A DNA stretch of 64,000 bases from Ceratodon purpureus. Its lineage: Eukaryota; Streptophyta; Bryopsida; Pseudoditrichales; Ditrichaceae. Both the position numbers and the translations under genes were made by a program. The stretch's first letter is position 1, and each line of letters opens with the position of its first letter. Below are positions 44,801-58,527 of this stretch, piece after piece. The stretch spans positions 25,104,752-25,168,751 of the forward strand of contig CM026421.1 in assembly GCA_014871385.1 (NCBI GenBank), read 5' to 3'. Below the pieces are notes generated by a model. It saw only the letters and a program-made list of their open reading frames with translations, was not told the DNA's origin and ran no database searches.

Positions 44801-47800
44801 TTTTGTTCCCAAAGCACTCCTCAAATCGATAGATAGAAACGCCACACCAAAGGTTGGCGTGAATAGAGTATCTGTTCGTAATGTTAGAGGCCTTGTATCC
44901 ACTGGATAATGGATTTCCGAGGCAATGCTACTCTTCCCATTTAAGCATAGACACTGTACGGACGGAAGGAAACCACATAGAAGAAAGACCTCCTCAAACA
45001 CGATTTAATAACTCCCGAATATGGTTCGTTTGGAACCCAAAACAATTACTAAAGCTTTGTTATTCAATTGCGAAAATGAATCTAAAGTAAACTATGAGAA
45101 GCAAAGCTACTTGGCTCACTTTATTTTAAATGTAGTAGCTTCCATTATAAACTTCTTTCCACTTTTAACACTCCAATAACATCATAATAACTATTTTATT
45201 ATAAAACACAAATGCTAATAACTAAACATATCTTATTATTTATCTAAAGATAACCTAGGTGAGAAAGAATAGGCTGAGGAGCATCGTTCTATTGGTCAAA
45301 TGCCAAACGGTCAATCAACACTAGTATTTAATTATTTTACTGCCAACAATGATCATCAAATTGTGTACTTGATTGGTTATTTTAGGTTGTAATTAACCGC
45401 TAGCCGGTTCTGGATTCAAATCCCTTTGGATTCGTTGATTTGGTGTGAGCAGGTGAAACTTGGCTTTGCTAGTAAAAGTAAGAAACCAACATTCAACCAA
45501 CCACTTTATTCTTCTGAGCTAAGTGATAAGACGTAATATAATCTAAGATTGTGGATCTTTCTACAATCTCTAACTTTTTATATCTTTATTCTTTTCTTGA
45601 AAAATTGAGGACTTCAAGGTTGATGTCATGATTTTTTACATGGCATGTCTATTTACAACATGACATTGTATTAACATCTTAGAATTTTAAGATGCAATTT
45701 ATAATTGATATGAATTTTTATTCCAATCACTTCCAAAAATTGCATTAATTTTACATATTGACTAAATATGCAAAATTTTGTTGACTTAAAGTATTAATCA
45801 GAAAGTACAATTCCATCCTTCAAATTGATATTTCTAGACTTAATGGATGTGTAGTAGGGAAAATACTCTATGTTGTGAGTTAAAGTAGTTTGACATGCAT
45901 CTAACAAGAAAGTAATGTGGAGAGAAAGAGAATAGTGAAAAACACAACATATTCATAGAGTTAGGGTTTCAAATGAAAACAAGCTATCTTGGCTTTTTAC
46001 ACATGGAAACCCCAGTTAAGAGTCAAGGACCATCCATTCGATCTTGTCATAACTTATACTTGCAGTGAATCGCATGGGAGATCCGAGGACAGGATCGGAG
46101 TATAATTATGGATGAAGATACATGGTGACATTGCGTAACAAGTTCCACATTGAGCAAATGGAGAGGTTGTCCAACACACAACCTTGCTCCCCACAGTGAT
46201 CTCCTTTTCTGCACTTTTTCTTTTTCTTTTTTGGGCACCAATTGAACTAACAAGAGAGAGTAAAAACCAATTGAAGCAAGTCTTGCTAGCAACGGTAAAG
46301 AGAACTAAATGTGCAATTCCCCAGAAGGGGTCTCTGACGAGACCAGGCAATCTGATGACCCTCTCTCTTCTCCAAAGAGCCCCATAGCTATTAGCTACCT
46401 CAACTAGCATCTTTACTGCGCACCTTTTGGTGTGGCTGGAGGGCAGAGGGGTTTCGATCATTTTCTGTCTGAGCATTCGAATGCTCCAATCAGGCTGCCC
46501 ACTCCGGTGCCAGGCGGCCAGAGCAATGAACCTTTGGCCATGTCAAGGGCGTCTGTATCTAGTTGTGAGGACATGAAGCAACATGCAACCTGCTGCCCCA
46601 GCTGCTGCGGCTGATAATGATTCATCCCTTGCCATGACATGATGCACTGACTGCCTTCCTTTTGCAGAGCCAAGTTACTTTGCCTGAGCCTGCGCTCTGA
46701 TGCCTGCAGGATCAAGTTAAATTTTAGGTGCCAGGCATAGAAGAATAATGTCCAATGCCTTTGCCAGTCACTTGGGCCCCCTCTGCAGCCACGGATAGTA
46801 CAAAGCAACATTCGGATGAATACCGTAGCTAATTTACTTTCTAATCCCAAGTAAATTAACGTACTCACTAGGTCTTCTAGGTGTTGTGTACACACTCATA
46901 ACATCCTGCACATAGAACCAATTCTTCCCCTAAAGCAGAGGTTGTGAAAAACCTCATCTAACAATCAAAGGAGGAATTTATTTTACAGCAAAGTGAATTA
47001 CAAGTAACCGAGTAGGAACCAGTAGAAACCCACACTCAACGACCATAGTCGAAATGCTTAAAAGGAAATTACTTTGAAGACTTCCTTGACCTGTATTCTG
47101 AAATGAACGTTTCGGGTACAGTCTGTCTGCAGTGGGCGAATGGGTGTCTGAGATTGGTTCAAGTACCTACTTTGTCTGATTATCTTTACTATGGTTAGCG
47201 TGATGGTTGTTTCTGGGGAAGCGAAATCAGCTGGAATATTGGCATCCATGCTTTTTGGCAAGAACCAACCTAACAACTGTACTTGCAAGCAGCAGACGAG
47301 AGTGGTAATATTACTGTAGCGTAGTGGTCACTTGTGACATATGTCTTACTGAAATCACAATACTGTATACTGTGTGCGTAGGAGATTATTGTGGTTATCT
47401 TTGTACCTGTGAGTAGTGTGGTTTTGAAGTTTGCAGTTCTTACAACAAGAGTTAGCATTAAGGTTTACTTTGATCACGTGCATACTTTTTGGTTACACCC
47501 TTGATATATTTTCTTTAAGACTAATTAGATGTCAAGGTCAAAATATCTTTGAACGTGACTATATTTATTGTTACCTCAAAGAATTTTGGACACTATTTTT
47601 TGAAAATAAGGATGACAAATACATGTAGCAAAGTATTAAAGGTTGGAATTAAAGGTTGTAACAGAGATAAATTTACTCTCTATCCCATCCATTCTAGATC
47701 GAATAATAAGGAACCACTTTAGACTAGTTCAAATATGTACTTTTACCTTAGGCATAAGTGCACTACTGGGCCGTGGTAGGGATTTAGGTAACAATCCAAT

Positions 47801-48624
47801 GGTTTGTCAACAATCCAATGAGAATCACCATTGATTGTATAGAAATTGAATGCATCAAAAACTGAGCAAGCAAGTACCCAGTTCAAACTTAACTATCATT
47901 AAATCAACCTGCACTACTGCTCAACATAACAACACTTGTATCCAATTACAGGTTTGAAAGTGTAACAAGCCGTTCCAGTCTTCCAGAGTTCATTTCTAGG
48001 TAGCAGATTTAAAACAGTAGTTACCTAAATGGGGTGTGTCTACCTAACCGGTAAGTTTACATGCAACTGATCTGTAGAAGACAAGGCAGGAACTGAATTG
48101 GGAACTGGCACCAGGGCTTAGGCCCTCAAAGTGGTGGGTTGTTACCGCATTCGGAACGGCGACCGCATGCCGGGCATGATGGTAGGCAAGGTAGATGCAG
48201 GGCCAGATTTTTTTCCTGCGCCTGGGTGTCGGCAACTGGCTGGCTGCGAGTCACGACGATTCCTTTTCGTCAGACGAAGCTGCAGCCCATGCGGTGATTG
48301 CAGTAACAGTGGTATTACAGTAACAGTCTAGTAGTACTAGATTGGAAGGAAAAACAAGGACCATGGCATGGGGTTGAAGGGAAGGCAAGATGATTCATCA
48401 CTGGTCCCGTATCTCCAGTCGCTGTCTGGACGCTGGTACCAGTGCTAGATGGAGCCTGTCCCTGGGCCACATTCTTAACCGCTTGTCGAGTCACACTAGA
48501 GAGCAGTATACTAGTAAGATGCCTGATGTGGGCTGCAGATGATGTGGTGCTAGCATGGTGGTGCTCGCATGGTGAGTAGATCTGAGGAGGAGTTGAGACG
48601 AGGAGAGAATCTGGGTTATGGAGG
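41833..48624. other. Long AT-rich intergenic region
   Basis: No convincing gene. The only stretch with coding-like composition is the minus-strand frame at about 46458-46720: an acceptor-like CCTGCAG near 46706, then ASERRLRQSNLALQKEG and a Gln-rich tail. It could be a last exon, but no upstream exons were found. From about 48000 the DNA becomes GC-richer toward the MADS-box gene, and 48340-48624 is likely its promoter and leader. Confidence 0.5.
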
Positions 48625-48831
48625 ATGACTCAAGCGTCGGGGCAATCCGTTGGGGGCAGCAGGCAGTGGCAGTTCGGGAGTGCAGCTGCCACGGCGACCA
48701 CGCAGGAGACGGCGTCGTCGGGTGAGATTGTGGTGGACGGCGAGTGTGAGGTAGCGACGCGTTTGTCGCTGCGTGTGGCGTCTTGCGGGACCACGGGGAC
48801 TGAGACAGGGGGAGAGTCGCGACGGAGGGTG

Positions 48832-51424
48832 ATGGGGCGGGGGAAGGTGGAGATCAAGAAGATAGAAAATACTACTAGCCGGCAAGTGACGTTCTCCAAG
48901 CGGCGCGGTGGGTTGTTGAAGAAGGCGCATGAGCTTGCGGTGCTGTGCGATGCAGAAGTGGCGCTTGTCATCTTCTCTAGCACGGGCAAGCTCTTCGAGT
49001 ATGCCAGCTCAGGCAGGTAAATGTCGTCTTCGTCACCATCCTCGCAGTCACCAAATGATCAGAAATGTTTGTGTGCCTGATGTGACTCACGTCTTGTCAA
49101 TTCTCCCGATTCGGTGTTGACAGTGTTTTTGCTAACTTTTCAGAATGTTGCTTTCTGTCCGCTCATGAAACTTGGGCATTGACAACTATTTCCCGGTCAT
49201 GAGTTCATTGTCTGCATTTACTAAGGTTGCAAGCAATTGTTCATGGCCTCAAGAGCCCTCAGAATTGTACCAGATTAGGGGCAGCTCAGCACGAATGGGT
49301 ATCATTCATTAGAACTAATGTTAACCAAGGGTACAGCTGGTCGTAATTGACTTCAGCTGATTGCGAGAATTCTTCAGGAATGTACTGTGAGAGCAAGGAA
49401 AATTAATTCTCGCAGCTGGCAATGCTGGTGAACTAGGCACAGATCTTGTGTAGGGTTTTCATTAGGGTTTATGGTATGGAGTGGACCTGAATATATGCAA
49501 CTTGCACCATCTAATCGCTTCTGTACTCAGTTGCTTTGCTCGAACCTCTAATATATTCTGATGTTGTTTCTGGAGCTTTTTATCGTTTTCAGCATGCGGG
49601 ACATCATCGACCGGTACAAGAAGAACCCAGATGGAGTTTCGCAGGCTTGCACCAGCACCGATGTATGTTCTCAGACTCAAACTACTTTCTTACTTTTCTT
49701 CCTCCACAAGGCACGAGATTGACATTACTTCGTCAGTTACCAATGTAATATTATGAAAATAATGTCATACAGTTAGGTACTGAGCAGTTAATTTGTGTCC
49801 TGCATTTGTGTGCACTTTGAACAGCAGTTCATGGGGCGTGAAGTGGCGAAGTTGCGAGAGCAGTTAGAGCAACTGAAAGTCTCGCAAAGGTCGCTTTCCT
49901 AAGTGCAAACCTTGATTTTGGTTAGTTTTAATTGAAGGTTTACTGAATTGATATAGAGGTCAACTTTGTCAGTAGTATGGGCGTTCGAAAGTCATTGAGA
50001 GTCTACGATCAATTTTTCTACAGGAACATGCTGGGTGAGGATCTTGCGGAGCTGAAGGTATCTGATCTGTTGCAGCTTGAGCAGCAACTTGATATGGGTG
50101 CTTCGCGAGTAAGAGCAAGGAAGGCAAGTATCTGAAATGTTCTAAGTTGTATGAAGTTTAGACTGACCTGATACATCTATATATATTTGTTTAGATACAT
50201 ATATGTGCAGATGTTTTCCTAAATACTTTTGCTTTTGCGGAGAGAGAGTTGGGTTCGATACTGTAGATTTATCGTGGCTGTAGTTTTTGAATGCAGAATC
50301 AACTCATTTTGGAGGAGGTTGAATGCTTGCGGAGAAAGGTGTGTTGAGATAAATCTTCCATGATTCTGATGTGCAATATACACTTTGGTGTAGTATGTTT
50401 AAAGCTTGCATATTAGAACCTATGGGAAATATCGTGAGAAACTTACGACTACTTTCATTTACAGGAGCGAGAATTATTGGCTGCAAATGAGGACCTTCGC
50501 CAGAAGGTATGTGGTAGTTTTTACGACTGATTTTGGTTTTTGTTTGTAAATGATGTTACTGAGATTTTGGTGTTCTGCAAGTCGTTGTGCTAATTGTTAA
50601 TGTTGTCTGAAGAGTGCCATATGGAAGGTTCAAGCTAGGATGATTAAAATAGGTTTGGCTATTGTGTGTTGATGTAGCTCGCAGATGCTCAAGGGATGGC
50701 GGATGCAGTTAAAGCTCGAACTGTTAACTTGGCAGACAGCTCTATTCCTTTGGCCAGCGCTCTTACACGAGATGTTGATATGACCTCGCACCAGGCAGCG
50801 ACTGTGTATCCCCATCCCAACCTTCGTGATGCGCAGCGATCTCAGACGTCCTTACAACTAGGGTGAGCACTTGAGAATACCAATGTGTGCATCATTTCAC
50901 TATTCTTTAAATGATGTGATATTTAACTCTATAAAGAGACTGTGTCAGCGAAGTGATTAATTATGAAGCCCAAAGAAATGGCCATGGGTTGGGAGGAAGA
51001 GAGATATTGATGCCTGCATTTGTTCGGTTTTGGAACAGCATGTTCTCTTCTGAGTCGTATCCGCCAAGCTCTAGCAGGTGGGCACCTGAGCAGCAGATTC
51101 CCGTTGGGTCAGAAGGTAAAATGCCCGAACGTTTCGTTCTTTATTTGTTGTTAGGTTATAGATCAACCTCGTTTTAAAAGGTAAGAATTCAGAGTACTTC
51201 CTTTGTTTCACCATCATGCTTTTTCTAGAAAAAAATCTCTGATTAAATTAGTTATCTTTTGCTTTAACTTTGATAATCACGAGAGATGCTTTGCCTGTCT
51301 TTGACTATCAATTTTGTGCCGTCCCACAGGTTGTGCAGGTGAATCTGCCATGAGTTGGGATCATTCGCGCTTCCACAGTCAGAATAGACTCCATGCAAAC
51401 ATATCACCGAGTGTGAGAATTTAA
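48832..51424 (+). CDS. MIKC-type (Type II) MADS-box transcription factor, nine exons
   Basis: Exons: 48832-49016, 49593-49662, 49825-49889, 50024-50123, 50297-50338, 50465-50506, 50678-50862, 50949-51115, 51330-51424 (316 residues). The lengths 185/70/65/100/42/42 are those of classical MIKC-C genes. The MADS domain (1-60) reads [20 protein letters not shown] onward, with [20 protein letters not shown]. An I region ([12 protein letters not shown]) follows, then a K domain with [28 protein letters not shown] and [11 protein letters not shown] heptads for dimerisation. The C-terminus includes SLQLG. It binds CArG boxes as a dimer in the nucleus. Intron 4 has a GC donor. An in-frame ATG at 48625 could add 69 residues; the canonical start is preferred by family length. 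Confidence 0.9.
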
Positions 51425-53480
51425 AAGCTACATGTCGATCGGTAAGCCACTCCGAAGACAAAAACTTAGGTCTTATTTGAATCTTGGGTTAAGGGGCAAG
51501 ACAGTTAGGCCTTCCGGCAGTTGCGTATCTCTGATGCGCGCAGGTGCACTCTAGCCTGAACATGCAATTCTAGAGTGTGTTAGTTAGAATTTCGAAGGTG
51601 TTGTAGAACAAGCAGCATTAGGAATGGCTGCTGAGTAGCACTACTGCAGCTACTAATCTAGAATTGGTTACGTACTTGAAGTTGATAAGCATCTCCACGA
51701 GTTATATCTCTGTCATGGACGCTATAGGCGTGCTCGATGGTGCTCCTAAGTCTGGTTAGTGAACTAAATTTTCGGATAAAGTAGACTGAGGGTAGGATTG
51801 TCAGGAATCTTATCTGGTCCCCTTCGTCTCCTAGCTCCGGTCGGATTGTTTTATGAATCGGCTATTATCCTGTGGCTACTGTTGAACGTGTATATTTCTA
51901 CTTCAACGAAGACTTGTTGGAGTGCTCAAGTTTCGGAATGGGATGCACTTCGGAGTTATTTAGAGATTTCGAATTTTGTAAAGCCCACCAGCTCTGTCGG
52001 GAATTTGGCAGGAAAATTTCTTCATTATCTCTCTTTAGAAATAGTTTATATAACCATTTACTCAGTCGCACAATAAACAATGCCAATGTCGTGTACTGCC
52101 AGATTTCATGCTTTGAAGTAATTACTGTCTTAGTACAGATTGGTTGTTGTTACACCTTCGAATTTTGTGATTACCTGCTCACGTGTTCTTGCGTTTTGCT
52201 GACCAGGAGCACAAAGTAATGCTTGCAATGTGTCGAATAGTAGGAGGACGACTTCTCCCCTAGATCCCTTGGTCACTCCTCAAACTAAGTGACTTTTGTT
52301 TTGGATCAGTGGCATCTTTAAGAAGGCCCCGCTCAGGTGCCACTTGTACCTTAGGGACCTTGTACTTCTCACGAACCGACATACTATTCAACTTACAGAC
52401 TACTCAGATGTTACAGCAGATACGGGCGTGGAATCTGCATTGCAGTTCCACCAACGTGATACACATGGAAAATCTGTCACGATTTTAGATATCCGATGAC
52501 AGGCGGATTTGGAGGGGTTTATCGTATGAACTTTTTCAAAGTCCATAATATGGTACTTTTTAGTTTAATGAAAAGCATTGTGGAGATTATTCCGAACAAC
52601 TTCCTCGTAGAATCGAAAAGTCTTGAATTTGAAGATCGTTATAACAAATGCCTTAGTGAGAAAGTCTCAGTTCTGTTTCTTGGCACTAAGTTGTTGTTAC
52701 ACGTCAATCTGCAACGGGGCCTAGCATTAACTGGACTAAGTAACTAGCGTTGAAAAGAAGATCGGTGACTCTGATTTAAGTTGCTGGATAGATCGGTCAA
52801 CTATACTCTCTGTCCTATCATATACTTTCATACTTCGCTTAGGACTCACCCAGTTCATGATGAGTCACATGGGTATGTAAATCCAGAAATGGAAATGTGA
52901 AATTTATCTGAGAAAATTTGGGCGCCTCCGGACAGTAAGCATGTCACTTTTTGCCCGTAAGATGCTCAGGAGCGTGAGCAGGCTCTGCCACCTTCTTGAG
53001 GGGAGTCATCTTGTGGATTGCCAGAAACGATATCATCTTGAACCAGGAATGATGGACGTTTCAGCGGATCAACTTGGCAGGGCATCGTCGATTATGGTAC
53101 GGTAGCGTCTGGACAGAGTCTTTAAGTTTAGCTCTGCTCATCTGTTTGCCTCGGTGGTTGCGCAATTCAACTCCAGCTGGGCACTTAACTTACACGGTTC
53201 TTTAGCAAGTGAGGTGGATCGAGAATCAGTTCCAAGGTCGGTCTCTAAATGCTCCTTCCCACTGTCGTTAACTCTTTCGAGTCTGGATGACCAATTGAAA
53301 TTATGCAACTATCAAACACCTAAGAACAAATCTAAATTAAGTAACGCAAATATTTGAGAATATAAAAAATAATTTACTAAAAATTATAATGCACCATGTC
53401 GTAAATCATTTGATTGGAAGTAAGTTATCTTGTTTTATTTTTTCCAATTATGTTACCTTTGTCATATTTGAAATCAACCC
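51425..53480. other. 3' flank of the MADS-box gene and intergenic DNA
   Basis: No gene recognised. The first few hundred bases probably hold the 3'-untranslated region. Short plus-strand frames at 51872-52747 show no domain and no codon pattern I trust. Confidence 0.45.
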
Positions 53481-53489
53481 CTACAGGAC

Positions 53490-54330
53490 AATCTGCGACA
53501 ATTGGGCTTTTTAAAAAATTTGAGTATGTACCTATGGATTCAATTTAAGATAAGTTTTTTTGAAACTTTTTGTGAATGCTTGCCGTAACAAGGACTTTGA
53601 GGCAATCTAATTTTTTTTCAGGTCCCCAAAGTGGAATTTTGTGTTCGGTAGCAATTTGGGCAGCCATGCTAAATACATCATTACCTTTGAGATTTTTCCT
53701 ATAAATACTTTACGTCATCATCTTTGAGATTTCTAAAAAAATACTTTTTTCAATACAAAATGTTCATTCCACAAAAGATCAAATTTTTCTCACTGTTCGG
53801 AGTAATGTACCAAAAAACTTCTTCATTCCTTCATAAATTTTGGATTTTTATTTTTTATTTTTTTATTTTATGTTTTTTATTTTTTTTACTTCAAGAATGG
53901 ATATTAACCTTTAATTTGACCATTTGGATTAGGACTTTATGAAATAATGGAATTTCTAGAAAAAAAATAAAAATGAATTAACATTCTTAAGTATTCAACT
54001 TAATAAAAACATTGTTTTCAAGATGCTACACTTGTCTTTTGTGTTTAAATCTTTTTATACAATTAGCTCACTTAGTTGTCTTTGTCATGCACCAAAACCC
54101 TCAAAACCTAAGTAAACAAAAGTTAGAGTGTGTCAACCTAGTTGAAAATTGTGCCAAAAAAAAATTGTTTTCAGATTTTAATCGCTATTATAATCTTCTA
54201 TTTTCTCCGGTCAATTATTATGAAATTTATTGAGCTATCTACTACAATAAAATAGTTGAAGATCTTACCGTGAATATTAGAAACAATGATTTTTTATCCA
54301 TTCATGCTTTTATTCATTCATGTTTCAAAC
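53490..54330. mobile_element. Degraded relative of the TTAA-bounded repeats (copy D)
   Basis: It is collinear in the same orientation with 23015-23870: GGACAATCT-C-ACA-TTGGGCTTTTT, AGTGGAA-TTTTGTGTTCGGT, GGCAGCCATGCTAAAT and ACAATTAGCT-ACTTAGT blocks occur in the same order. The TTAA ends are not preserved. Confidence 0.6.
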
Positions 54331-56795
54331 ATCAGATTTATGATTGGGTGGTACAAAACTGAGTGTATGGTTACAACAAATCTCTAAACTGAATATTCCG
54401 AACTTCGATCTTCCCGGATCATAAGGTATTCAGATTACACTGAGTTTTGCGATCAGTTCCTGCCTGCATGAGCTCCAAAGCGTCAAGAATCTCAACACAT
54501 GAAAGCATGAAACAGAAGAAGTTAGAAATTTCATGAAAATCAATATCTGTTAGAACCTAGAAGACAGGGCCATAGGATCGCAGGCCTAGCATACTTTGGG
54601 ATTTTTGAAATAAAGCTCAATTGACTCTGGAGTTGAGAACCGTTCAATGGCGGTTTAGTCCTTTGCCTACACCAAGCAAGTTGAACGAATACAACAGCTG
54701 TAATTGGTCTACCGAACCTTTAAGAAATGATATCGATTTCAGCCAATTCAATGCAGAGGATCCATTCCAAAAGGACAGCCAAGTGCTCCTCATACTTCAC
54801 ATGGCCTTAAGCCAAAAGAGACACCTAAACTTGGCAAGAGCTGCAACAGTTGTGGGCAATTGTAGGCAACTGTGGGCAAATGATAGAGAGGCCAGAGTGG
54901 CCGCTGGCGGTTTACAGCGTGGAGGATGCCGGAGGCCCGTGGTTAACGCAAAACATTGATGCTTGCAATGGAAATCCTTTGCGTCAAAAAAAAAAAAAAA
55001 AAAACATTGATGCTTCCCAGAATCAGATGACGCATTTTTGGACTCCGATGCACAGTTGACTACCGTTGTTGGGGTCAATTTGAGCCTGGCATAAATAATG
55101 CACAACTCTCCATTCTATCTGCCGCGCGGTGAGCATACTTTCCCACCTCGCAATATGCAATGGAAAAAAGTCATGAAGTTCAAAACGAGGTCATGTTCAT
55201 AGGAAAGTATTTACAACTTGGCTGCCGAAAATTGAATGCAGGGCACATCAAACGTTTCGTGTATTTTGGAATCTTTTCCACCTCGCTAGCTCGTTAAGTT
55301 TCACTTCAGGTCGGCTATGAGCTCCAATCCTGTACACATCATCGTCCATTTTCAATGCAGGAATCAGGTGCCACTCTGCCACCGCTTGCTCTATACTCCT
55401 GTCATATTATTATATTTAACACAAACTGAATTTGACTTCAATTTAGGCCCACTTCAAAAACAGGAAGAGGCATGCAAGAGGTGTGGAAGACATGCAAAAG
55501 CTGTGCGTTTATTATTTGCCACTTCAATACAAGTTACAAGAAAAGTTCACAGTTGAGACAAGGCAAGGATCCTTTGAGAAAGTATCAAGAAAGCCCAAGT
55601 TTCAGGGAGTATCAGGCAAAATCCCCTACTAGAGATTTGTTACCGCTCAAGGACAACCTATAAGGTGTATTAGTGTGAAGGCACAAGAGGCAATTGCAAC
55701 TCTGTGAACCAATATTCATTGAGCAGATATGCTATCTCTCATGCCGCCCCCTGCCGCTCCCTTCAGCTTTTCGCAGTCTGAATTGGCCAGGGCCTCAGAA
55801 GAATATTACACAGTATGCACGGACCCACGGTCATATCTGTATGTCGATCGAACCATTGCACTACCCAGTGTGTCCTAAGATTGCACAGTGGGGTGTATAG
55901 TTAGCAATAGGAGCATGCTATCATTTGAGAACGGATGCAGTAAGTTACATGCTTCATCCTCGGACGTGGGTGGTATGCTGCCAATTCCCGGACAAATCAA
56001 TTTTACACATGCTGCCTACATGCGGTGTTACCGTATAAATCCTGTCACAGGGTACTTGAAATACTCCGACATCAACAGCAACCTGTTGGGACCTTGCACG
56101 AACCTGGAGTCCCAGAATTAGTGTTCTTGGGATTTTATTAAACCAAAGAAATTTCTTTAAAACCATAATATTGGAGGTTTTGGAATTTTGATCCGGTTCT
56201 TGATGATCTTGATGATTAATCAATTCTTATCCTGGTGGAACTCCTGAACTTATTAGAGCCGAGCCTACTACTGTAATATATTTGTCTACTCAGGCTTCCA
56301 GGAGCATAACAAACTTTGGAAAGAAACAGAATTAGCAAATGCAAAATTGTAGATTCTGAAACTTTCATGCGTTCCACACAAGGAATCGTGCAATTTAAGG
56401 TCATGAGTGGCATCCTCCATTAGCATGTCTCTGAATGGAAATTACTCTTAAACATTCTATTTGGTCACTAAACAAGTACAATTCCTTATTGTATTTTCTT
56501 TCGCAGAATATTCATCAAGTATTCATAGCAGGGAGAGAGAAATTTCGAACCAGACTGAGATCACGAAAATTTTCTGAAAAGAGAAATAAAACTTGCACTG
56601 AATTCCAAACGGACTGACGATGAGCCAAGAGTGAAAACCACGGTATTGTGTCCCTACAAGCCTTAGCGTCTTAGCTCTTGGAATTCAGGAGCCAAGGCCC
56701 ACAGTGGACGTATATTGATCCCTTTTGATGAGATTGACCGTTCGCAAGATTTTTTTATTTTTTATTTTTCTAAAAGGGAGCCCTTTTGCAAGGAT
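54331..56795. other. Intergenic DNA, no gene recognised
   Basis: Contains an A run at about 54985-55003 flanked by two copies of AACATTGATGCTT (54951 and 55002), like a short retroposed tail with target duplication, but too little to classify. Confidence 0.4.
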
Positions 56796-57531
56796 TTATT
56801 TATTTATTTTTTATTCTTCAAGCAGAGATTTATTCCACAGTAGAAGAAATAAATACCCTGCGCAAGACCAAGCTCGCCGAGAATCCAGCTGGCAAAACCT
56901 ATTTATGATTTTCACCTAAATAAACCTGAATACCTAGAAAACAAATGAAAGCTAAGGGGAGACTCAAGGAGGCCGAGCACGGGCTGGGCCGAGGTAATTC
57001 CAGCGAAGGCCATCTTCCAATACTTGGCAGAAGACGTCTCGATGGAGCCACAGGTCGTGAAAAAGGCGAGTGGCCGAGGGAAGAGTTTGGGGCTGAATGC
57101 GGGTTATCCAGCGAATATGAGCCCACGCGGCACGACGGAGGTCAAGAATTTCATCCCACACCATGCGATCTAATTTCACTTCAGGCCAAGGATCATTTTG
57201 AAAAACGCACGCATTACGGCGAATCCAAATTATTTATAAGCCTGATCCCCTGATCAGTGACCAGGTGGAAGTCAACCGCTAGAAAACGGCCGGGAGGGGA
57301 GTGCCCAAGAGGCATTAGTCTGATGTAGGCAGAGGTTGGGTTAGAGTGGTGAGGGGGACGCCAGCGGCAAGTGCCTAGGCGATTCACGCCAATCGCCACG
57401 CCCGTGCCGTAGGGGAGCATGAGTAAAAATAGTGAAGCAGGCTTCAGCTTCTCTAAGGACCCGGTGGTGCAACAAGTGCAGGTAGCCGAAAGGGTGGAGA
57501 ATGCGGGTTGTCGCCAGTGGTTTAGCGCAAT
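56796..57531 (-). mobile_element. 5'-truncated LINE (non-LTR retrotransposon) 3' end
   Basis: The minus strand encodes, with a frame change, pieces resembling the end of plant LINE reverse transcriptases. These are a Cys-containing LPYGTGVAIGVNRLGTCRWR stretch like the zinc-binding zf-RVT region, then WIRRNACVFQNDPWPEVKLD and a stop near 56964. The minus-strand 3' end is GAATAAAAAATAAATAAATA, a typical LINE tail. The fragment is cut at 57531 by the CACTA terminus. Assignment rests on recalled family patterns. Confidence 0.55.
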
Positions 57532-58527
57532 CACTAGTAGAAAACTGAAAATTTAGGACAAGTTAAGGGACTCAATAAACAGTCTCTTTGGACGGAGGTT
57601 GGAGTAAATGACATGGAAAAGTCATGTACATCCGGACCTGTCCTTCCATGCTCTCTGTCACTCTGGACCACTATTACCCCTTAGGTGAATCGACTTACTC
57701 GAACTCACTCGCAGTTCCGAAATGTGTACAACTGGAACAGCGTGTGATCTTCAGTTTTAATATTTTTGATTGCCTCCTGCGAATATTTGGACCTCCGCTG
57801 GAATGTGCACTATTGTTTCAGTCTAGAAATCTTGAATATACTGATCAAGATCTAGAACATGGCTTTATCCGAAGTGGATCTTCCCACCTTCTGTACCGAA
57901 AACGGATTGCTGGATTTTGTACACGCGGCAGAGTTTGATAGGTTATTTTGCATTTTTCAATTTCAAATCCATTCAGTGCGGGCTTCTTATACAGCGCCAC
58001 TTGTCGCGAAACTAATTTTCTGTTTCTTTTTCGAAATAATGGAAATTACATGTTTAAATGAGTTTGTCACCGGTAAGCATGTCACGTGTCGTACAGAAGA
58101 CGGCTATATCTGAAACAGCATATAATGCCAGCACAATACGGATTGTAACGCATTTCAATTAATAAATATTGCTTACACAAGCAACATACAATATCTCTCA
58201 ATAGCCTTTCAAATGCCCGGCTTCGAAAAGCAAACACGCTCTGTTACTCAGAGCTCATTCCCTCCTAGTGGGGACCTATATCCACATACTAACTTTGCAC
58301 TGGATTACTTTTCACTCACTGCACTCTTTTGGGTACTACAGGTGGAAACTGATAGGAAAGTCTAAGACAATGTAATCCCACAAAGACAAAGGATAAGGTG
58401 AACAAGGTACACATTGGAGAGTACGGTAAACGATGGATCGTATCAGTAAAACCTGAATTCGCCATCCTTAGAACTCGTAGAGCCACCTCTGCACCGTGAG
58501 TTTCTTTTAGATGGCTACGTGCAATCC

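Noticed and set aside
46458-46895. Minus-strand frame with ASERRLRQSNLALQKEG as the last exon of a second MADS-like gene
   Set aside because: No MADS or K-domain exons are found upstream on the minus strand; similarity is limited to a generic heptad stretch.
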